A program made the translations under genes and the position numbers. The notes beneath the pieces were generated by a model. That model was not told the origin of the DNA. It worked only from the letters and a program-made list of their open reading frames with translations, and did no database searches. Of a stretch of 7,742 bases of DNA, positions 1-6,203 are shown piece after piece (positions within the stretch are counted from its first letter, which is position 1; every line of letters starts with the position of its first letter). Source of the stretch: Silvanigrellales bacterium (lineage in GTDB: Bacteria; Bdellovibrionota_B; Oligoflexia; Silvanigrellales; Silvanigrellaceae); NCBI GenBank assembly GCA_028285285.1, contig JANQPW010000036.1, forward strand, positions 1 to 7,742, in the 5' to 3' direction.

Positions 1-1
1 T

Positions 2-19
2 CACTCCGAGGCGGAATAG
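2..19 (+). CDS. Possible 3' end of an upstream gene (last five codons plus TAG)
   Basis: Reading from base 2, the frame gives His-Ser-Glu-Ala-Glu followed by TAG at 17-19, directly abutting the ATG at 20. The other two junctions in this window are a 4-base gap and a 4-base overlap, so an upstream operon member ending here would fit the pattern. Five codons cannot be told from chance. The TAG could equally be just an in-frame stop ahead of the next start. Nothing can be said about a product. Confidence 0.25.
   Translation, partial: HSEAE
8..11 (+). promoter_or_regulatory. Ribosome-binding site for the exported protein gene
   Basis: GAGG lies eight bases before the ATG at 20. An in-frame TAG immediately precedes that ATG, so the reading frame cannot start further upstream. 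Together these fix the start. No promoter can be judged because only 19 bases precede the gene. Confidence 0.6.
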
Positions 20-3000
20 ATGGCTATAGTTGCGAAGTCGACCCGTCGGTTCCTCGATACTAAGAACCCTTCGTTCTGGCCTCTCTCTTTGACCTTGCCG
101 TTGCTTATGTGTGGCCTGCATGCTGGCGCCGCCGATACCCAAACACTGCCTGAAGAGGCGCAGTTCGCTCAAGCTCCCAGCGCCACCCCGGCTTTGACAC
201 GCCACACCCGAGGACAGTCTAACGCAAGCATTGACGTGCTGCAGACCGAGTTCGGCGTGACCTACCGCTGCCGGCTCACGGGCCAGAACCCGTCCGTTCG
301 CTCTCAAACCGTTTGGAAAGTTTACGACAAAAGGGGTTCTCTGGAACGTATCATCCACTCTTCCACTCTCTCAGCCAGCACACTCAATATCCAAAAGAGC
401 TATGTGTGCCAGATTCTTGCAGATGATGGTCTGTTTTTCTCGTTAACCGAGGCCTCATTGACCCGCAAAACCCGACAGACTTTGCCACCAGTCAATCGAG
501 AAGAGCGACACGACATGGATTTCAACCATTCGTTTCTCGCCCTCAGATCGCAGCTCCGACTCGGAAAAATTGGGGGGCAATCGGTTGCGCTTTGTTCTTC
601 TGGCGCCCGCACCCTTTTGTCAGCACAAACCTCTTGGCGGCTGAATGGCCAAGAGCTCGACTCACATAAGACACCGGTCCTCTTTTTGAAAAACATACCT
701 TCTGGCGAACTCCAGTGTCGCTACGCGGCCATGGCTTGGTCGGATCCTTCTCCTCACAAGAGTGACCTGTTCGAAGGCGCTCCCCAGTCTCTGTTTTTTG
801 AAACCAAGAGGAAGCATGCCCTCTTCACATTCCGCCCGGAACAACCCCTGAGCCTTCTGAGCTGCAGCACAGACTCACCTCAATGGATTTGCAACACGGA
901 GTCTATCAACAACGGTGGGGTTGCAGCAGTCTTTGTGAGCCGTTTAGATCCAAACGCCCCTCCCAGTCAGCTCCACCTCAAAGCACAGCTGGGCTCTGAG
1001 AGCCAAGAAAAGTCAATCGCACTCCGCACACTGCTGGGGTTTAAAAGACGACTTCAAAACATTGATGAAGTGGAGATCCAACTCCTTCCCTCCGGAAACA
1101 CTCTGCTGTGCCGAAACTCATTGCCGCCCGAGCAGCTATCTACCGCTGTGTTTCTTTGGATTTCGAAGGAAAAAGGTCTGGTCCAAAGAAGCTCCTCACC
1201 ACTGTACGCGCCCAAACAGTCTCGCCGACTGCCTGCTCCCGTTCGTTGCCTTGTTGTTTCTGAAGACGCACAAACGGTTCGTGTTGGTACCTCAAAGTTC
1301 TTTGCGCCAGATGGGGAACTGAAGCTCCACCAGCAGCAGAAATGGCATATCCAAGAAGAGCAGGAATCTGGCTTGTCCTTCCCATTTCGAGTTGATGTGC
1401 CACGGAGTCTATCTGTGCCAACCAAAGGAGTTCACTTGGTCTGCAGCGCAGGTCGGGCGCCGGAGCCCTGGACAGACAAAAACTTCTGCTCACGGCCGGG
1501 TCGTGTCATCGAACGAGGCCTCCGCAGCACAACAATGGAACTTGTGCTGGACATTCCTCGGAGGGCTCTTGCCGATCTCCCCCTCGAGCCGTCCCCACAT
1601 GCACCGAGCGATCGATTTGCACCTGCGCTGTTGCGTTTTAAAGTTTGGGATCGGCGCTGGGGAAATGACTCTGCGGCAGCGCTTGAAATTGCTCTTCTCA
1701 GGCGCAACCGCGCCCCACGAATAGTGCAGATGACCCTCTCCAAAGAAGAGGACAAAGTCCGGTGTGAAGCATCTTTGTTCGATCCCGACCACGACCACGT
1801 GCACGGCTCCCTCTCTCTCAGCGGAGCTGGCCATAAACCCCAACTCTTCTCGAGCCTATCTCAAACCACATCGGTTCTCCTCTTCCAAAAAATCTTTTCT
1901 CTATCAGGACTTCTTGAACGACCGGATGCGATCCCCCCTTGTCGCGCCGTGGCAAGCGACGGGGTGCTTGTGGCCAAAAAGAGGGTGAACGAAGGGCGAG
2001 CCTTTCACGACAACACCACCGCACTCCCCACCACTTCGGGTCGGCGATCCCGCGGCGCCACAACCCCACAGAAGGAACACCACACCGCAAGGGAAGAAGC
2101 TATCGCTCCAAGTCACTACCTTCCCATTCCAATTGAAAGCTTTGGACCTGAGAAGCTGACACTTCCAAGCGGAGCTCAAGTGGATACGATCCAGTCTTGT
2201 GTTGCACTCTACGGCCCTTGTCCACAGATAACTCTAGAAGACAATCAAATCGTTCTGCAAAAGACTGATGAAGTTGAGCACGGCCTCGTCTTTCTCCACC
2301 TTCAGGTCAAACCTCCGGCTCCAGAAGGTGGTCGAAGCTCCTTTCTCCTTGTGCTCGACATGTTCAACGATGGGCTCTCAAAAAGCTCCGGAATCCTGCA
2401 TTTAACGCAATTGACAGAGACCCTAGAAAATCCGGAACAGGTCCAACTCCAAAGCCCCGACTTCAACCTCGTTTTGAACGAGAACTCGAAACGGGCTTCC
2501 GCGGCAGAAATCATCAGACAGATCATTCTTTCTCAACCCGAGCTCGGCATCCCACCCGGCTTCGCGGTTGAAACGATGCGTATTTGTCGCGATAGCTCCT
2601 GCACCCCCATAGACCCCGATGGTGAAGTGGAGTTTTCAATGGAACCGCTGACGGACCACAACCTTCAATTGGAAGCAACTCTCGTGACCCCCACACAAAG
2701 GAAGGTCAATTGGAAAGGCACACTTCGTGTTGCTCCCATCGAAGGTGAATTTCAGTATCCTGCCGCTGCGCAGCTTTACTTGAGTGACGACGACTCTCAA
2801 AGCCCCACCTGCCTCCTCAGCCACCCCGTGTTGGAAACGGATCCACAAGAGCTTGTTTTCCGGTTCTACTCTCTCAACCGTCTCGTGAGCGAAATCAAAA
2901 GCTACTCAAATCAAGCTTCCACATCTGCAACGACCGGAGCTTCGATAGCAAACCCATCTCACATTGACTCATGCCAAGTTTTGCGAGGAAAAACCATTTT

Positions 3001-3673
3001 GGCCACAGGAGCCCTGGTGACCTCCTACCGTTCCAACCTTCGCTGTTTCGTAACAACGACAACTGGCTGGCGCTCCACAGTTCCCTGCTCACACACAGGG
3101 GGAGCAACTTCAAAACGCCTCGATTTTGACACCATAAAGGTCGACTTGGGAAATCTGACAGCTTCTCCAAAGACCTTTGAAGCCTACTGGCTCGATCAGG
3201 GAGGGAGTCGGGAAAAGGGGTTTAGCCATCATTTTCCAGTTGAGGAAGGGATTGCGGAAACAGTTGACCGCTTCCCTAGAGAAAAGACGCAGAGCCAGCC
3301 TGTCGCACGAGTCACCAGCGTTCTCAACAAAGGTGCTCATCTTGAGCTGAGCGAACATCGGAATGCTTCTGAACTTCTCAAAGCGATCCCGAGAACAATT
3401 CGTGGGAGCTCCTTTCCCACGAAAGCAAGCTCCGAACTTCATGTGAGGTGCTCAGCTCCCCAACACAAACAGTCGTTGTGCAGAGATGCCTTGGGCGTGC
3501 TAGAATCGAGCTTCGCCCAGAGGTACTCAGATGTGAGTGCAGCTGCACACCAATTGAAGGTCCCCTATGTTTTCTTTGCTTTCTCGGTTCGTCACATGAA
3601 GTCAACAATTCCCCAGGAAACTTATCTGGCAATAGCGCCCGTAAGCCCCTTTGAAGAAGACAGTGGAGAGTGA
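20..3673 (+). CDS. Large Sec-exported protein with divergent Ig-like Cys-Trp-Cys domains, function unknown
   Basis: I do not recognise this 1217-residue protein as a named family. Residues 1-38 look like a signal peptide: a basic start with Arg9-Arg10, a hydrophobic core from about 19 to 33, and an Ala-rich site with likely cleavage after Ala37 or Ala38. The mature part has 22 cysteines, an even number that suits disulfides in an oxidising compartment. Three segments show an Ig-like pin with Cys, then Trp 14-16 residues on, then a second Cys: C84/W99/C130, C192/W206/C233 and C364/W380/C410. C582/C641 and C931/C1009 look like related units without the Trp. The closing cysteine often sits in C-x3-[A/S/T]-x-[D/T]-[G/A], for example at 130-137 and 641-648. 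Asp-Pro-Asp stretches occur near 588 and 865, and a cadherin-like stretch (hydrophobic strands ending N-x-A-P) lies around 536-566. A Ser/Thr/Arg-rich region at about 655-700 separates two halves. No transmembrane anchor or catalytic motif was seen. It is probably periplasmic or surface-exposed. The domain class is inferred from spacing only. Confidence 0.85.
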   Translation: MAIVAKSTRRFLDTKNPSFWPLSLTLPLLMCGLHAGAADTQTLPEEAQFAQAPSATPALTRHTRGQSNASIDVLQTEFGVTYRCRLTGQNPSVRSQTVWKVYDKRGSLERIIHSSTLSASTLNIQKSYVCQILADDGLFFSLTEASLTRKTRQTLPPVNREERHDMDFNHSFLALRSQLRLGKIGGQSVALCSSGARTLLSAQTSWRLNGQELDSHKTPVLFLKNIPSGELQCRYAAMAWSDPSPHKSDLFEGAPQSLFFETKRKHALFTFRPEQPLSLLSCSTDSPQWICNTESINNGGVAAVFVSRLDPNAPPSQLHLKAQLGSESQEKSIALRTLLGFKRRLQNIDEVEIQLLPSGNTLLCRNSLPPEQLSTAVFLWISKEKGLVQRSSSPLYAPKQSRRLPAPVRCLVVSEDAQTVRVGTSKFFAPDGELKLHQQQKWHIQEEQESGLSFPFRVDVPRSLSVPTKGVHLVCSAGRAPEPWTDKNFCSRPGRVIERGLRSTTMELVLDIPRRALADLPLEPSPHAPSDRFAPALLRFKVWDRRWGNDSAAALEIALLRRNRAPRIVQMTLSKEEDKVRCEASLFDPDHDHVHGSLSLSGAGHKPQLFSSLSQTTSVLLFQKIFSLSGLLERPDAIPPCRAVASDGVLVAKKRVNEGRAFHDNTTALPTTSGRRSRGATTPQKEHHTAREEAIAPSHYLPIPIESFGPEKLTLPSGAQVDTIQSCVALYGPCPQITLEDNQIVLQKTDEVEHGLVFLHLQVKPPAPEGGRSSFLLVLDMFNDGLSKSSGILHLTQLTETLENPEQVQLQSPDFNLVLNENSKRASAAEIIRQIILSQPELGIPPGFAVETMRICRDSSCTPIDPDGEVEFSMEPLTDHNLQLEATLVTPTQRKVNWKGTLRVAPIEGEFQYPAAAQLYLSDDDSQSPTCLLSHPVLETDPQELVFRFYSLNRLVSEIKSYSNQASTSATTGASIANPSHIDSCQVLRGKTILATGALVTSYRSNLRCFVTTTTGWRSTVPCSHTGGATSKRLDFDTIKVDLGNLTASPKTFEAYWLDQGGSREKGFSHHFPVEEGIAETVDRFPREKTQSQPVARVTSVLNKGAHLELSEHRNASELLKAIPRTIRGSSFPTKASSELHVRCSAPQHKQSLCRDALGVLESSFAQRYSDVSAAAHQLKVPYVFFAFSVRHMKSTIPQETYLAIAPVSPFEEDSGE
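3665..3670 (+). promoter_or_regulatory. Shine-Dalgarno that sets the start of the LdcA-Mpl gene at 3678
   Basis: GGAGAG lies seven bases before ATG 3678 and inside the last codons of the preceding gene (stop TGA 3671-3673). The frame can be extended to a TTG at 3651, but that codon has no comparable purine-rich site upstream (the preceding bases are GTAAGCCCCT). The ATG is therefore the much better start. A ribosome finishing the first gene would stop almost on top of this start, which suggests reinitiation. Confidence 0.75.
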
Positions 3674-3677
3674 TTTC

Positions 3678-6203
3678 ATGCCATCGAACAACAAAGACAT
3701 CGGCATCGTCTTTCCATCCGGACAGCTCAACATCTCAGAAGAAAAACGCGAGAACCGCCTCAAACAGATCCGTCAGCGAGGGCTCGAGCCCACACTGTTT
3801 GAACCGCAAACTCCTTCTGAAGATGGCTCAAGTGCCGGGTACACACTTGATCGGGCCATGCATTTGGCCCAAGCTTTGACACTGCGAAGCAACTCCACTT
3901 TGTGGGCCGCAAAGGGTGGTTTTGGATCGACCTCTTTGCTTCTGGCCCTCGAGCAAATGCTCCCTCCAGTGCTGCCGGAGAAGATCCTCGTGGGCTATTC
4001 AGACGTTTCTTTCATCGGAACTGTTCTCTCTTTTAAATATCCAAATCTGCACTACATCATGGGAGGACACGCCTTTGAAGAAAATCTTTTTGAGACGAAA
4101 TCACTCCAAGCGGATTTAACTGTGAAGTTGATGAAAGGGGAAACAGTACCTCCCATTGAGCAAGATGTACCCTTGAGCTTCGTGAATGAAAGCGAAAACG
4201 ATACCATTGATGGCAGCATTCTCCCGCTCAACCTGAGCCTCGCAGAAAGCCTCGCTACGCTGCGAAACCTGCGCCCTCCGCGTGGGAACATCCTTTTTCT
4301 TGAAGACATCAACGAAGATTTCTACCGCATTCTTCGCAAATTTGACTCACTGCGCAACTCAGGTTTTCTACAACACAGTGAGGCAATTGTTCTGGGGAAC
4401 TTCACCGCATGCACCGACGCTGAAGACAAAGAAGTAGAACCAGAGGTTTTGGCGCGATCAGTCCACCAACGAACAGGCTTGCCAACATTTGTTTTGCCCA
4501 TTTTTGGGCACGACAACTGGCGCATGCCGCTCGTTGCTGGAGCTCGTGTTGAGTTTGCGAAAAAACAGGGAACAGAGTGGCAGGTCTCCCTCTCGTTTGA
4601 TCGACCCAAAACCAACTCGAGCACATCCAAACTGCACACTGGCGCCAAGGTTCTCGATGTGCCCAGAAAACGCCTCGACAAAACTTGTGTTCACTTCTTG
4701 GGAATTGGGGGCACGGGCATGACTGCGGTAGCTGGCCTGGCGAAAAAAGCCGGCCTTTCCGTCACCGGCAGTGACGGCCCTATCTACCCTCCAATGAGCA
4801 ATGTTCTGAGCTCTCTCGGCATCAAACCTGCCGTGGGTTACAAAAAGGAAAACATACGCCCAGAAGAAACTGACCTTGTGGTGCTAGCCAATGCCATTTC
4901 TCGCTTAGATGGCAGCCTTCAAAAAAATGAGGAGTTTGAGGCGCTGCTGCAAACACATCTTTCCACCCTCAGTTTTCCAGCCTTTCTCCGCGAGTACTTC
5001 CTCAAGGATTCCTTCAACATTGTTGCCGCTGGAACACACGGAAAAACGACAACAACCAGCGCACTGGCTTTTGCCTTTCAAGAGCTTGGCAACGATCCTT
5101 CATACCTCATAGGCGGCTCTCCTTTGAACTTCAGCCAAGGCTTCCATTTCGGTAAGAAAGACCTGTTTATTTTAGAGGGTGATGAGTACGACACAGCCCT
5201 GTTCGACAAAGGCCCTAAATTCCTTCACTACGAACCCCGTGTTGCTCTCATCAACAATATCGAGTTTGATCATGCCGACATTTATTCAGACCTCACTGCG
5301 ATTCAAGCTGAGTTTCGCCGTCTTGCTGAAGTCACCGCAGCAAAAAAAGGGATTGTTGTGGCTAACGCCGACAGCGTAAATGTGCACGAGGTGCTTCGAG
5401 AAAGTGACATTCCCACGCTTTTTTTTGGTTCAAAAGACGTCGACTTGGACGGACCCTACTGGCAATTGTTGAAGCTCAAAACCTTGGAAGACGGAAGCGA
5501 ACTGGAACTGAGGTCGCCCAACGGACAAAAACACACCGTGCGCACAAAGCTCTTTGGCCATCACAATGCCCTGAACATTGTGGCGTCTATGACGGTGCTC
5601 CATGCCTATCATCTTCTGCAAGAAAAGCATGAGGGCTACAGCTCGGAGAGGCTACTTAAGGCCGCGGCAGAGCTCTCCTCTTCGGCCGCCGAGCGGTGGT
5701 CTGAAGCTTTGGGAGGTTTTCGTGGTGTGAAAAGGCGCTTTGAGTTGCTTTATCAAAAAGATCAGTTGTCTGTGTTCGACGACTTCGCACATCACCCCAC
5801 TGCTGTTCGCGAAACGCTGGCGGCATTTCGCGACTACCACAATGTTACTCACAAACCTGGAAAACTCCGGGTTTGTTTCGACCCAAGAAATGCCACAATG
5901 CGTCGGAGTGTGCTGCAAAACGAGCTTGCCCAAAGCCTCGAAGGCGCCGACCAGGTCTATCTGGGAAGGGCCGCGCAGGATCTCCGCATTCCGGAAGCTC
6001 AACGCTTCAACGGACGTCAAGTGGCAGAGAAAATAGGGAGCTGTGCTCGGGCTTTTGAAGAAAGCAACTCTCTTCTCAACTCTCTCATTGAAGAAACAAC
6101 TCCTGGCGACACAGTTGTTTTTATGAGCAGTGGTTCTTTTGACAACCTCCCAGCATCCTTTGTCGAGAGCCTGAAAGGCAACGGTCAGAAAGGAACCCCA
6201 TGA
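3678..6203 (+). CDS. Fused LD-carboxypeptidase (S66, LdcA-like) and UDP-MurNAc:tripeptide ligase (Mpl)
   Basis: This cytoplasmic bifunctional enzyme of murein recycling has 841 residues when counted from ATG 3678. Residues about 5-305 match S66 LD-carboxypeptidases, which trim D-Ala from the recycled tetrapeptide. The nucleophile motif GYSD has Ser108, the ILFLED motif has Glu209, and IFGH has His278, so the Ser-Glu-His triad is complete. The family AxRGGYG loop reads AAKGGFG at 77-83. A linker of about 30 residues (305-335) leads to a full Mpl ligase, which joins L-Ala-gamma-D-Glu-mDAP to UDP-MurNAc with ATP. Its motifs are GIGGTGM (342-348), the Mpl signature YPPMS (370-374), P-loop GTHGKTTT (452-459), EGDEYDTALFDK (500-511), NNIEFDHAD (526-534), HNALN (629-633), DDFAHHPTA (701-709) and DPRNATM (735-741). 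YPPMS and EGDEYDT mark it as Mpl rather than MurC. The two parts equal the usual LdcA length (about 300) plus a slightly long Mpl (about 460 is typical). There is no signal peptide, as expected. A TTG at 3651 would add nine residues but lacks a Shine-Dalgarno. Confidence 0.95.
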   Translation: MPSNNKDIGIVFPSGQLNISEEKRENRLKQIRQRGLEPTLFEPQTPSEDGSSAGYTLDRAMHLAQALTLRSNSTLWAAKGGFGSTSLLLALEQMLPPVLPEKILVGYSDVSFIGTVLSFKYPNLHYIMGGHAFEENLFETKSLQADLTVKLMKGETVPPIEQDVPLSFVNESENDTIDGSILPLNLSLAESLATLRNLRPPRGNILFLEDINEDFYRILRKFDSLRNSGFLQHSEAIVLGNFTACTDAEDKEVEPEVLARSVHQRTGLPTFVLPIFGHDNWRMPLVAGARVEFAKKQGTEWQVSLSFDRPKTNSSTSKLHTGAKVLDVPRKRLDKTCVHFLGIGGTGMTAVAGLAKKAGLSVTGSDGPIYPPMSNVLSSLGIKPAVGYKKENIRPEETDLVVLANAISRLDGSLQKNEEFEALLQTHLSTLSFPAFLREYFLKDSFNIVAAGTHGKTTTTSALAFAFQELGNDPSYLIGGSPLNFSQGFHFGKKDLFILEGDEYDTALFDKGPKFLHYEPRVALINNIEFDHADIYSDLTAIQAEFRRLAEVTAAKKGIVVANADSVNVHEVLRESDIPTLFFGSKDVDLDGPYWQLLKLKTLEDGSELELRSPNGQKHTVRTKLFGHHNALNIVASMTVLHAYHLLQEKHEGYSSERLLKAAAELSSSAAERWSEALGGFRGVKRRFELLYQKDQLSVFDDFAHHPTAVRETLAAFRDYHNVTHKPGKLRVCFDPRNATMRRSVLQNELAQSLEGADQVYLGRAAQDLRIPEAQRFNGRQVAEKIGSCARAFEESNSLLNSLIEETTPGDTVVFMSSGSFDNLPASFVESLKGNGQKGTP
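6189..6195 (+). promoter_or_regulatory. Ribosome-binding site and ATGA coupling for the TPR lipoprotein gene
   Basis: AAAGGAA lies within the last codons of the fusion gene. Its AGGA core is five bases from ATG 6200. The start overlaps the upstream stop as ATGA (6200-6203), the classic arrangement for translational coupling, so the lipoprotein is probably made in step with the ligase. Confidence 0.7.

Noticed and set aside
95..121. Lipobox at Cys31 of the exported protein (Leu-Leu-Met-Cys)
   Set aside because: Met at -1 is not accepted in lipoboxes, and an Ala-rich signal peptidase I site follows at 35-38.
20..136. Twin-arginine (Tat) signal in the exported protein, from Thr-Arg-Arg-Phe-Leu
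   Set aside because: The residues after the two arginines do not match S/T-R-R-x-F-L-K in register, and the hydrophobic core begins well downstream. Ordinary Sec export fits better.
1966..1978. 13-base repeat GCTTGTGGCCAAA, also at 6325-6337
   Set aside because: Two copies 4.3 kb apart in different genes, without flanking similarity. Chance in coding DNA of similar codon use.
4495..4510. Palindrome TGCCCA-TTTT-TGGGCA, a possible hairpin
   Set aside because: It lies mid-gene over the conserved Pro-Ile-Phe-Gly-His segment carrying the catalytic histidine of the carboxypeptidase, and no T-tract follows. Coding constraint explains it.
5342..5348. A7 run in the Mpl domain (Lys-Lys-Gly), and A7 at 4921-4927, as frameshift or assembly-error sites
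   Set aside because: The frame stays open, and the conserved Mpl motifs continue on both sides in register, so no frameshift is needed or implied.
5652..6020. Antisense open frame of about 120 codons opposite the Mpl domain; similar antisense frames lie opposite the exported protein gene (for example 1490-1843)
   Set aside because: They overlap strongly conserved sense codons or a single long sense frame, lack convincing ribosome-binding sites, and their translations look like compositional shadows.
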